Positions 8,339 through 16,681 of a stretch of 58,042 nt of DNA are shown here, piece after piece. The position numbers and the translations under genes were made by a program. Numbering within the stretch: the first letter of the stretch is position 1; each line of letters starts with the position of its first letter. This stretch comes from Eubacteriales bacterium (GTDB taxonomy: Bacteria; Bacillota; Clostridia; Lachnospirales; Lachnospiraceae), in the NCBI GenBank assembly GCA_030524715.1, contig JAUNGB010000024.1, forward strand, positions 1-58,042, read 5' to 3'. Below the pieces are notes generated by a model that was not told the origin of the DNA, made no database searches, and was given only the letters and a program-made list of their open reading frames with translations.

Positions 8339-10819
8339 ATGAAGGAAAAAAACAAAAAGCGTATTGCCTTTCTGGATCAGCAGTATCAAAAACTTGAGAA
8401 GGCATGTACCCGATTATATGAGATTCACAGTTACCAGGAGTATGGAGATTCGGAGTATCATAACTATTGGAAGCAGGCGAGAGAACTTTGTTCCAAAATT
8501 GAGAGTAATGAATGGGAAAGCTTACAGGATGTACTGAATATATACAAGGCAAAAGCCAATAGTTACCTGGGGCTTGCTTATACGGAAAAGGGAGATTACG
8601 ATGAAGCTCTGAAGTATTTAAAATTGGCAAGAGAGAAAATAGAAAAACAGTCTGCCCAATATCTGGAGCCTGCAGTTTACGTCAGAACTTTAACAAATCT
8701 TGGTAAATGTTATATGGAAAAGCATAGTCCGGCAGAACTCATTGAAGAATGTCACAATAGTGCGGATCAGGTATTAAAGGATGTAAGAGATTATTTTCAT
8801 AAAGAAGAGCCTTATTGGTATATAAAAGCAGCATTGGAACTGAAATTACAGCAGGCGATAGCAAAAATGGATGTTTATGGTCAGCCGTGCGGATCGTGGG
8901 AAGAAGAAGCGTGGAATTTTCTGGAAGATGCGAAAGCATATTATGGAAAACTGCCGGTTTATGCAGATGTATTGAAAAAAGCTGCTGACAGACAGAAATA
9001 TGCGCAATGGAAAAGGCGGCAGGAAGCTACGCTTGAGACAAGTAAAGGGGAATATTTTAAGAAACTTTACTTTTCCACTAAGGATATTGTACGGTTCCTG
9101 AACGATCATAATGACGCGACTGATGATTGGAGAGAAAAACGGAGATATTTGAATGAAGTCCAGAAGAGGCTGCAGGAAGAACTGAAATATGAATTAAGTC
9201 AGGAGCAAATGAATAAAGCTTCCGGAGAACGTGAACGTCTGGAATGGCTTTTGGAAAAGGTAGAGGGTGTGAAACCTTTATTGAGTCAGTATATAGGTAG
9301 TTTGAAACAGGCAACGGAAGAATTGAGGGAATATTGTCTGGAGGTTGCATTCCGCACTTTTGCTTATGTGATTGGAAAAATACGTAATAATACTATCAGT
9401 ATGGGAAACATTGCTATTCTGCTGTACGATTATTATGGGGAAACCGGTAAAAGAAACTTTCTGTCAGATCTGTTAGAGCAGTATTGGAGCGATTTTCGGG
9501 ATATTTCAATCAGTAAAAATAATACAGTCATAGAAAATATCAAGGTTATTTTGAATAAGATTCTTGAGATAGACCCTATTAATATGTTTGCATTGAACAT
9601 TAAGGCTGCATTATCAAAGGATCTGTCCATTTCCGGTGAGATCGATCATTATCCAACCCTTCGTCAGTCTTCTCTTAAAAGGCGCTTCGGACTGATAGAG
9701 GATGAGCTGGAAGGAAAATGTAAAAATGAATGGCAGCGTATAGAAATTAATCTGATCATTCTTCACAATAAGATAGTGGAGTTTATGAATTCTGCTATTA
9801 TTGATTTTTCCAGTCCGGAATGGAAGAAGCTGGAAGTTGCCCATTATACCAGGCTGGAAGTGATTCCTAAGTTGCTCAATAAGGGCGGACACTGCAGATT
9901 AAAGATACAGAATGTCCATCATCTGAATGATCCGCTGGAAGGCGCCCTGTTTGTAGATCAGCTGAAAAAGAAAATAGGAGGGGAAGATAAACCGCTGATC
10001 CAGGAACTTTTGAGGCTTTACAATTCTGAGAAAAACGGTGCTGTCCGTAATTCTGTTTATATGGGCAGCTTTACCGGAAAAGTGGATCAACTGAATATGT
10101 GGACCAGATACGGTGATAATGGAAAGGGCTGCTGCCTGCAGATCGAAGCAGAGAAGTTCTTTGACAGTTGTTCAAAAATATCTTTTTCTGAGGCGTCTAC
10201 GAACGATGGCCCTGGTTATTATAAAATGGACGACATTAAATATCCGTTGTACATGGTGATGTATTTACCTGAAGATCCATGTATAGATTTAAAGGAAAGA
10301 GAAGAATATGCCAGGAGCAGGGCAGAAATGGCACGCCATGATGTATGCTGGTGGGAAAAACAGGCAGATTTGATTCATGCCTTTATCGGTTTAAAAGAAA
10401 AAGTGGTTTTGCTTTTAAATAAAATCGAGGATGATTTTTGTGCGATCGACAGAGATATATCAGGACTCAGTAAAGAAACCAGGGAAAAAATAAAACGTGA
10501 ATTGTGCAATATTATAATGGCTATTCTGGATTTGGCCCGTTTCCTGATCAAAAGCGAATATTATCAGGATGAGAGAGAATACCGGATTATACAGTATGCA
10601 TCGGATCCAAAATATGATGACAGTGTAAAGGGGATCCCCAAATTATATATTGAAGTGGAAAAGGATATGGTCTATCAAAAGATATTCTTTGGCCCGCTGG
10701 TTCAGAATTTTGATTCCCAGGCAGCCTATATTCTTAATATCAAAAAGGATGCAGAAGATGGAAATCCTAAAACCAACTGGGAAGTTGAAGTATGCAAATC
10801 AGGCATTTCTTATCGGTGA
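8339..10819 (+). CDS. TPR-repeat protein with C-terminal DUF2971 domain
   Basis: The function is unknown. The 826 aa cytoplasmic-looking product has TPR-like helices at residues about 60-140 (YLGLAYTEKGDYDEALKYLK), a long charged helical middle with probable coiled coil around 270-330, and a DUF2971 domain from about 500. Visible DUF2971 landmarks are HYTRLEVIPKLL (about 501), LNDPLEG (about 530), SFTGKVDQLNMWTRYG (about 576-591) and DEREYRI (about 743). No signal peptide. ATG follows GAGGAGG. The next gene starts 15 bp after the stop, so the two are one operon. Codons are A-rich (AAA, GAA, AGA, ATA) compared with the neighbouring glycolytic genes, which fits horizontal acquisition. DUF2971 proteins are scattered in accessory regions and their biochemistry is not established. 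Confidence 0.88.
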   Translation: MKEKNKKRIAFLDQQYQKLEKACTRLYEIHSYQEYGDSEYHNYWKQARELCSKIESNEWESLQDVLNIYKAKANSYLGLAYTEKGDYDEALKYLKLAREKIEKQSAQYLEPAVYVRTLTNLGKCYMEKHSPAELIEECHNSADQVLKDVRDYFHKEEPYWYIKAALELKLQQAIAKMDVYGQPCGSWEEEAWNFLEDAKAYYGKLPVYADVLKKAADRQKYAQWKRRQEATLETSKGEYFKKLYFSTKDIVRFLNDHNDATDDWREKRRYLNEVQKRLQEELKYELSQEQMNKASGERERLEWLLEKVEGVKPLLSQYIGSLKQATEELREYCLEVAFRTFAYVIGKIRNNTISMGNIAILLYDYYGETGKRNFLSDLLEQYWSDFRDISISKNNTVIENIKVILNKILEIDPINMFALNIKAALSKDLSISGEIDHYPTLRQSSLKRRFGLIEDELEGKCKNEWQRIEINLIILHNKIVEFMNSAIIDFSSPEWKKLEVAHYTRLEVIPKLLNKGGHCRLKIQNVHHLNDPLEGALFVDQLKKKIGGEDKPLIQELLRLYNSEKNGAVRNSVYMGSFTGKVDQLNMWTRYGDNGKGCCLQIEAEKFFDSCSKISFSEASTNDGPGYYKMDDIKYPLYMVMYLPEDPCIDLKEREEYARSRAEMARHDVCWWEKQADLIHAFIGLKEKVVLLLNKIEDDFCAIDRDISGLSKETREKIKRELCNIIMAILDLARFLIKSEYYQDEREYRIIQYASDPKYDDSVKGIPKLYIEVEKDMVYQKIFFGPLVQNFDSQAAYILNIKKDAEDGNPKTNWEVEVCKSGISYR

Positions 10820-10834
10820 AAGGACTTAAAATTT

Positions 10835-13033
10835 ATGACTGGCAATATGGCGTTAAGAATTCATATTATAGAACCGCATCCCGATGATGCTCTGGGCTCT
10901 GCTCCTGCATTGTGTTTTTGTCCCGGAGCAGAGGTCGTAATTCATACGATTGCCGGCGGCGGACCGGATAGGGATGCTATTAATCTGGCAATCAGGCCGG
11001 AGTGCAGGAAATATGTAAAAAACCATCGGAAGTATTTTCTTGCTGATTATGATTGGGATTTACGTATAAAGGAACAGATTCCATATGAACAGATTCTGGA
11101 AGTGTACCGGAGAGAGTATGGAGACGGGCAGTTAGAAAGGCTGTCAGAGGTTTTACACAAGATCATAGCAGAAGTATGGAAGGAGAAGGCGCATCTGGCA
11201 ATTCCTCTGGGAATTATGCATCCTATGCATATGCTTGTAAGCAGTATGGCTATTGAATTGATAAAGCGCCGGAAAATCAATCCCGGAAAATTGTGGATTT
11301 ATGTGGATCACCCATATGATCTGCACAGCATGGGGACTTCCTTAATGAAACAAAGTGTTTCCTATGCAGAGAAAGAACTGGGGTATTGTATGGATCGTTT
11401 CGATGCAGTCGGGACGGATTTATATGCAGCAGGAGAAATTCTGCGGAGAATTTATAAAAATCGTTATCATGCAGAGTTTGACGGAGCCTTTAACAAAACC
11501 CTGTGCGGATTCTATCTGCCTGAAAAAATCAGCCGTGAACAAAAAAATATGGTAAGGCTGCAGAAAATAAAAATATTAATGATCGCGGCTCAGGGCTATC
11601 CATTTATTAAAGGCGGAGGTATGGCAAATGTTGTGTATGGACTTTCCAGGTCTTTGCAGAATTTTGCAGGCGACACCAGAATCCTGCTGCCGTGGTATGA
11701 CAGGATACCAGCGGATGGAACTTTTTTGAAGCGGATGGAGTTTTCACATTGTCTGCCGGACAATAGTCAGGTGGAATGCATTCTGGAAAGCAGGGAATAT
11801 CAGGGAATCATTTATTATTTCCTTAAAATTCCAGGTGTTCTGAAGGATGACAGAAATCCTCTTTCTTATGCTGCTTTTGCGGAGATCGTACTGGGAAAGG
11901 CGCTTCCTATGCTGGATTATGTGCCGGATATTCTTCATTGCCACGACTGGCAGAGTGCGATGATTCCTTTTTTATTGAAAACAAGATATAAGAAAGAACC
12001 GTTGTACCGGAAAATAAAAAGCCTGTACACCATTCATTTTTATGGTTATCAAGGGAGACTGCGCGGAAAAGAGTTAAGGTATTTTCTGGATTTTCCGGAT
12101 GACAGGAAAACGGACAGAGTTTTCTCGAAGCTTCAGTTTCTGACGGCGGAAGCAAAGAAAATGCTGGGGGTTCAGCAGCCATCGCTTATCAGCTTTATGA
12201 ATGCAGGGATTTACTTTGCAGATGTTGTTTCGACTGTCAGTGAAGGCTATGCAGAAGAAATATCGGATTATCCGGCGTTTAAAAAAGGGCCGGAGGTTGT
12301 TGGAATCAGAAACTCTATATTATATGATGTATATAATCCATTAACGGATACAAATCTTTCCATAAATTATGGTCCGGAAAATTTTGAAGGCCAGAAAGCT
12401 GAAATTAAAGTTCAGTTTCAAAGGTGTGCAGGATTGGAAGAAAATAAGGCAATCCTTTTGATTTGCATGGTCTGCCGTTTAGAGACAGTGAAAGGAATGG
12501 ACAGTGTTATCGAGATACTTCCGGAATTATTAAAATTGCCTTTGCAGATGGTAATTATGGGAGACGAGGGACGGGAGGGATATTACAGCCACAGCCTGGA
12601 AAGGATAAGGCAGCAGTTTCCGCTGAAATTTGTGCATTTTCCTTTTCAGAGAGAGAAAGAAACAGAGTTATACGCAGCTTCGGACGTTATTCTGGTACCA
12701 TCTTTGAGCGAGTCCTGCGGAACCGCACAGTTGATAGCCATGCATTATGGAGTGGTGCCTGTTGTCTCCTGCCTTGCTTCCCTGAGAGATTCGATTACTC
12801 CTTTAAGTAAAGAAAAAATGGACAAAGGCGTTGGATATCTGACCTACCCGGATGACGGAGCTATGCTGTATGAAGCTATACTTATGGTACTTCAGGATTT
12901 TGGAGACAGGAAAAAGTGGAGTTATATGGTGTGGAAATGTATGGTGACGGATTTCAGCTGGCAGGGTGCGGCGATGAAGAAGTATATGACGCTCTATCAC
13001 GGGATTATTTCGGGCATTCCGGAAAAGAAATAA
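10835..13033 (+). CDS. PIG-L deacetylase / GT5-like glycosyltransferase fusion
   Basis: A two-domain enzyme of 732 aa. Residues about 8-215 are a PIG-L (LmbE) N-acetylglucosamine-deacetylase-like domain: the zinc motif H15-P-D-D18 and a second HPMH motif (His129, His132). Residues about 244-725 resemble GT5 glycogen/starch synthases: KGGGMANV near 259 (cf. KTGGLADV), ILHCHDWQSA, TIHFYGYQG, STVSEGYAEEI, a YNPLTD motif, the ESCGTAQ donor-site motif near 626, and a C-terminal FSW...Y..LY. It probably transfers a sugar and deacetylates an N-acetylated sugar or related glycan. No membrane segment. ATG at 10835 is the first in frame; its Shine-Dalgarno (AAAGGA) is moderate. It forms an operon with the DUF2971 gene. 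Neither glycogen genes nor a cell-wall gene cluster lies nearby. Confidence 0.85.
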   Translation: MTGNMALRIHIIEPHPDDALGSAPALCFCPGAEVVIHTIAGGGPDRDAINLAIRPECRKYVKNHRKYFLADYDWDLRIKEQIPYEQILEVYRREYGDGQLERLSEVLHKIIAEVWKEKAHLAIPLGIMHPMHMLVSSMAIELIKRRKINPGKLWIYVDHPYDLHSMGTSLMKQSVSYAEKELGYCMDRFDAVGTDLYAAGEILRRIYKNRYHAEFDGAFNKTLCGFYLPEKISREQKNMVRLQKIKILMIAAQGYPFIKGGGMANVVYGLSRSLQNFAGDTRILLPWYDRIPADGTFLKRMEFSHCLPDNSQVECILESREYQGIIYYFLKIPGVLKDDRNPLSYAAFAEIVLGKALPMLDYVPDILHCHDWQSAMIPFLLKTRYKKEPLYRKIKSLYTIHFYGYQGRLRGKELRYFLDFPDDRKTDRVFSKLQFLTAEAKKMLGVQQPSLISFMNAGIYFADVVSTVSEGYAEEISDYPAFKKGPEVVGIRNSILYDVYNPLTDTNLSINYGPENFEGQKAEIKVQFQRCAGLEENKAILLICMVCRLETVKGMDSVIEILPELLKLPLQMVIMGDEGREGYYSHSLERIRQQFPLKFVHFPFQREKETELYAASDVILVPSLSESCGTAQLIAMHYGVVPVVSCLASLRDSITPLSKEKMDKGVGYLTYPDDGAMLYEAILMVLQDFGDRKKWSYMVWKCMVTDFSWQGAAMKKYMTLYHGIISGIPEKK

Positions 13034-13037
13034 AAGG

Positions 13038-13066
13038 TTGACAAAAGTCGTTTTCTGCCCTACTAT
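13038..13066 (+). promoter_or_regulatory. Promoter of hom
   Basis: Consensus TTGACA (13038-13043), 17 bp spacer, TACTAT (13061-13066), starting 5 bp after the preceding stop codon and about 135 bp before hom. Confidence 0.85.
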
Positions 13067-13099
13067 TAAATCCAGGCGTTATACACTGAAAAAATGTCA

Positions 13100-13168
13100 G
13101 TTATTGTTCATTCCCAGGCCCGTATTGGCTGCATGGCCATGGGCTGACAACATATAGTAGTCGGGAAT
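13100..13168. repeat. Palindromic repeat family 3, copy in hom leader
   Basis: Reverse-oriented, diverged copy of the elements at 21357, 28409 and 28598: GTTATTGTTCATTCCCAGGC on one side and CCATGGGCTGACAACATATAG on the other. It lies in the 5' untranslated region of hom, between promoter and start codon. Confidence 0.6.
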
Positions 13169-13200
13169 GTGAAAAACATTATAATAAAGGAGCCGCAAAA

Positions 13201-14496
13201 ATGGAGAATAAAGTTATCAACGCTGCTCTCCTTGGTCTTGGAACTGTAGGAACGGGCGTATATAAAGTCCTGAAAAACCAGGAAGAGGAAATGTCAGCAA
13301 AAATCGGAAGCCAGGTTAAGATTAAAAAAATTCTGGTCCGTAATCTGGAAAAAGCCGCGTCCAAGGTGGAAGATCCGGCGATTCTTACAAACCAATGGGA
13401 GGATATCCTCAATGATCCGGATATCGAGATCGTTATCGAGCTTATGGGCGGCATCAATCCTGCCAGAAGCTATATCCTTGCCGCGCTGAATGCAGGCAAG
13501 CATGTTGTTTCAGCCAATAAAGACCTTATTGCTGTGTATGGGCAGGAGCTTCTCGCGGCAGCGGAAGCGAATCATGTGGATTTCTTATTTGAAGCCGCAG
13601 TCGCCGGCGGAATTCCTATCATCCGTCCTCTGAAGCAGTGCCTTGCAGGCAATCATATGAGTGAGGTAATGGGAATCGTAAACGGAACCACAAACTTTAT
13701 TCTCACTAAAATGACCCAGGAAGGCATGGAATTTGCAGACGCACTTGCGCTTGCCACGGAGCTTGGCTATGCGGAGGCAGATCCGACAGCCGATATCGAA
13801 GGGCTTGACGCCGGGCGTAAGGTCGCTATTCTTGCAAGCGTAGCTTTTAATTCCCGTGTTGTATTTGACGATGTGCATATTGAGGGAATCACTAAAATTT
13901 CCGCTAAGGATATCCGGTATGCAAGAGAAATGGGCTGCGACATCAAGCTGCTGGGCGTTGCCCGCAATGAGGAAGACGGTATAGAAGCTTATGTCTGCCC
14001 AATGCTGATCCCAAGCGGGCACCCGCTTGCTTCTGTAAATGACTCTTATAACGCTGTGTTTGTCCATGGAGACGCTGTTGAGGACGCTATGTTCTTTGGA
14101 AGAGGAGCCGGCGAGCTTCCCACTGCCAGCGCAGTTGTCGGGGACATATTTGACATTGTAAGAAATATCCGGTCAAATTGTACTGCCAGAATTGGATGCA
14201 CCTGCTATAAAGAAATTCCGGTTAAAAAAATGGAGGATACCCATAACTGTTACTTCCTGCGTATGCAGGTGGAAGACCGCTGCGGAGTTCTTGCTGAAAT
14301 GACCGCTGTATTTGCCAAATATCATGTGAGTGTAGCGCAGATCATACAGAAAGAAACAAAGGCCCAGGACTGTGCCGAGGTAGTTGTAATCACTGCCAGG
14401 GTAAGGGAAGGCGATTTCCGTACTGCCATTAAAGAACTGGAAACCCGTGATTCCATCCGTAAGATCTCCAGTATCCTTCGTGTATATAATAAATAG
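13201..14496 (+). CDS. hom: Homoserine dehydrogenase
   Basis: Reduces L-aspartate 4-semialdehyde to L-homoserine with NAD(P)H, on the path to threonine and methionine. The 431 aa product has the N-terminal nucleotide-binding GLGTVGTGVYKV, the catalytic-domain motifs GGINPARSYI, SANKDLIA, GIVNGTTNFIL and GYAEADPTADIEG, and a C-terminal ACT domain (about 350-431, beginning MQVEDRCGVLAEMT) that usually confers feedback control by threonine. Length is typical. ATG follows AAAGGAG. It has its own consensus promoter and is the only threonine-pathway gene in the window. Confidence 0.97.
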   Translation: MENKVINAALLGLGTVGTGVYKVLKNQEEEMSAKIGSQVKIKKILVRNLEKAASKVEDPAILTNQWEDILNDPDIEIVIELMGGINPARSYILAALNAGKHVVSANKDLIAVYGQELLAAAEANHVDFLFEAAVAGGIPIIRPLKQCLAGNHMSEVMGIVNGTTNFILTKMTQEGMEFADALALATELGYAEADPTADIEGLDAGRKVAILASVAFNSRVVFDDVHIEGITKISAKDIRYAREMGCDIKLLGVARNEEDGIEAYVCPMLIPSGHPLASVNDSYNAVFVHGDAVEDAMFFGRGAGELPTASAVVGDIFDIVRNIRSNCTARIGCTCYKEIPVKKMEDTHNCYFLRMQVEDRCGVLAEMTAVFAKYHVSVAQIIQKETKAQDCAEVVVITARVREGDFRTAIKELETRDSIRKISSILRVYNK

Positions 14497-14549
14497 TATA
14501 CGGAAATATTCAGAAGCGCTATGCTTTCCCGGCGGGAGTATGGCGCTTA

Positions 14550-14634
14550 GAGCGTGTTTGAAAATTGCTTTCTGCAAGATGTATCCCACAAAGTGGAGGA
14601 TGCAGATTGCGGGAATGAATTTTCAAACACGCTC
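14550..14634. repeat. Palindromic repeat family 1, short complete copy
   Basis: Perfect terminal inverted repeat GAGCGTGTTTGAAAATT / AATTTTCAAACACGCTC, flanking an 85 bp element whose core contains CTTTCTGCAAGATGTAT and an AAGTGGAGGATGCAGATTG block. It lies in the 309 bp hom-gpmI gap. Confidence 0.85.
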
Positions 14635-14688
14635 GTGCGTTATGGAGATATTTTCTTTAATTATTGGCGGGAAATCCAAAGAAAAGAA

Positions 14689-14716
14689 TTGAAAAATCTC
14701 AGATTTTTGTTACTAT
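14689..14716 (+). promoter_or_regulatory. Promoter of gpmI
   Basis: TTGAAA (14689-14694), 16 bp spacer, TACTAT (14711-14716), 90 bp upstream of gpmI and just downstream of the family 1 repeat. Confidence 0.65.
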
Positions 14717-14805
14717 ATATTAAGAAGACATTTTTAGTATAAGAACTCTCCCTTGCATCCGTTTAAACAGAAAGGGAGCAATGATTACAAATAAAGGAGA
14801 ACATC

Positions 14806-16347
14806 ATGAGCAAAAAACCAACAGTATTAATGATCCTTGACGGCTACGGCCTGAACGAGAAACATGAAGCAAACGCTGTATATGAGGGAAATACCCCGGT
14901 TATGGATTCCCTTATGGCAGATTATCCTTTTGTAAAAGGATACGCCAGCGGGCTTGCTGTAGGACTTCCTGACGGACAGATGGGAAACTCTGAAGTTGGC
15001 CATCTGAATATGGGCGCAGGCCGTATCGTATATCAGGAGCTTACCAGAATCACCAAAGAGATCGAGGATGGAGATTTCTTCAAAAACGAAGCGCTTCTTA
15101 CAGCAATGCATAATGCAAAGGCTAATAATTCCGCCATCCATTTCATGGGGCTTCTTTCTGACGGCGGCGTTCACAGCCATAATACTCATCTGTACGGACT
15201 TCTTGAAATGGCAAAGAGAGAAGGCCTGGAAAAGGTTTATGTACATTGCTTCCTTGACGGCCGTGACACTCCTCCTGCATCCGGTAAGGGATATATCGAA
15301 GAACTTCAGGCAAAAATGAAAGAGATCGGAGTGGGCGAGATCGGTGTGGTTTCCGGACGTTATTATGCAATGGACCGCGATAACCGCTGGGATCGTGTAG
15401 AAATGGCATACAAGGCTCTTACTCAGGGCGAAGGCGTAAAAGGCACTGACGCAGCGGAGGCAGTACAGGCATCCTATGATAACGGAAAGACAGATGAATT
15501 TGTAATGCCGACTGTAATAGAAAAAGACGGAAAGCCGGTTACTGTTGTTTCTGACAAGGATTCCGTAGTATTTTTCAACTTCCGTCCTGACCGTGCCCGC
15601 GAGATTACCAGAGCATTCTGCGACGACGATTTCAAAGGCTTTGAAAGAGGAAAGAGACTTGATCTCACATATGTCTGCTTTACAGACTATGACGATACCA
15701 TTCAGAATAAATTGGTGGCTTTCCATAAAGTGCAGCTTCACAATACTTTCGGCGAATATCTGGCGGCCCATAATATGACGCAGGCACGTATTGCGGAAAC
15801 TGAAAAATACGCCCATGTTACTTTCTTCTTCAACGGCGGCGTGGAAGAGCCAAACAAAGGCGAAGAGAGAATCCTTGTAAAATCTCCGAAGGTTGCAACC
15901 TATGACCTTCAGCCTGAAATGAGCGCTCCGGCTGTATGCGACAAGCTGGTAGAGGCTATTAAATCCGGTAAATATGATGTGATCATCATTAATTTTGCAA
16001 ATCCGGATATGGTAGGCCATACTGGTGTGGAAGCCGCTGCGATCAAGGCAGTAGAAGCGGTGGATGAATGCGTAGGCAGAGCAGTGGAAGCAATTAAAGA
16101 GGTGGACGGCCAGATGTTTATCTGCGCTGACCATGGAAATGCAGAGCAGCTTATTGACTATGAGACAGGAGAACCGTTTACCGCCCATACAACAAACCCT
16201 GTACCGTTTATTCTTGTAAATGCGGATCCTAAATACACTCTGCGCGAGAACGGCTGCCTTGCGGATATTATTCCGACTCTGATCGAGCTTATGGGAATGG
16301 AACAGCCGGAAGAAATGACAGGAAAATCCCTGTTGATCGAAAAATAA
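14806..16347 (+). CDS. gpmI: 2,3-bisphosphoglycerate-independent phosphoglycerate mutase
   Basis: Interconverts 3- and 2-phosphoglycerate in glycolysis using two Mn2+ ions and a phosphoserine intermediate. The 513 aa product shows the metal-binding ILDGYG (Asp12) at the N-terminus, GQMGNSEVGH with the phosphorylated Ser62, the FLDGRDTPP motif, NFRPDRAREI, and the C-terminal metal site CADHGNAEQL. Length matches the family (about 510). ATG follows AAAGGAG. It is monocistronic, with its own promoter and a terminator downstream, and is separated from gap-pgk-tpiA by about 10 kb of unrelated genes. Confidence 0.97.
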   Translation: MSKKPTVLMILDGYGLNEKHEANAVYEGNTPVMDSLMADYPFVKGYASGLAVGLPDGQMGNSEVGHLNMGAGRIVYQELTRITKEIEDGDFFKNEALLTAMHNAKANNSAIHFMGLLSDGGVHSHNTHLYGLLEMAKREGLEKVYVHCFLDGRDTPPASGKGYIEELQAKMKEIGVGEIGVVSGRYYAMDRDNRWDRVEMAYKALTQGEGVKGTDAAEAVQASYDNGKTDEFVMPTVIEKDGKPVTVVSDKDSVVFFNFRPDRAREITRAFCDDDFKGFERGKRLDLTYVCFTDYDDTIQNKLVAFHKVQLHNTFGEYLAAHNMTQARIAETEKYAHVTFFFNGGVEEPNKGEERILVKSPKVATYDLQPEMSAPAVCDKLVEAIKSGKYDVIIINFANPDMVGHTGVEAAAIKAVEAVDECVGRAVEAIKEVDGQMFICADHGNAEQLIDYETGEPFTAHTTNPVPFILVNADPKYTLRENGCLADIIPTLIELMGMEQPEEMTGKSLLIEK

Positions 16348-16389
16348 TTAAAATTTGTCTGTGAAGACTATTTTCGTGATAATTACAAT

Positions 16390-16420
16390 AAAAACCCTCG
16401 TCTATACGGGGGTTTTTGTT
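16390..16420 (+). terminator. Intrinsic terminator after gpmI
   Basis: AAAAACCCTCG (16390-16400) pairs with CGGGGGTTTTT (16407-16417) with one G-U pair. The T-run is part of the 3' arm and is followed by GTT. The 246 bp to the next gene hold only weak hairpins (CCTGCC/GGCAGG 16568-16592; TGTGC/GCACA 16628-16640). Confidence 0.85.
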
Positions 16421-16681
16421 ATTTCAGAGAAAATAAAAAAAACCGGGAAATGCTCTTGAAACTCATACTCATTTTTTATATAATCGCCCTCGTACATTTT
16501 TTTATTCCACAGGAAAGTACTCCGATATGATCCGGATAAAAACCGATTTCCTATAGAATAAAAAAGCCCTGCCAGGGCGGGACTGTGGCAGGAAAAGTTG
16601 TGCTTTCAAAGTTTTTGACCGCAAGGATGTGCGAAGCACACTTTTCTTGATACATAAAAATCAGAGATGGAGATGATAGAA

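Noticed and set aside
13067-13200. Riboswitch or T-box in the hom leader
   Set aside because: The leader is short and explained by a family 3 repeat; no T-box sequence (TGGNACC) or recognisable aptamer is seen.
14827-16188. 453-codon open frame on the minus strand opposite gpmI
   Set aside because: It is an antisense shadow of the strongly conserved gpmI; Cys-, His- and Phe-rich composition is typical of reverse translations and no ribosome binding site or family match is seen.
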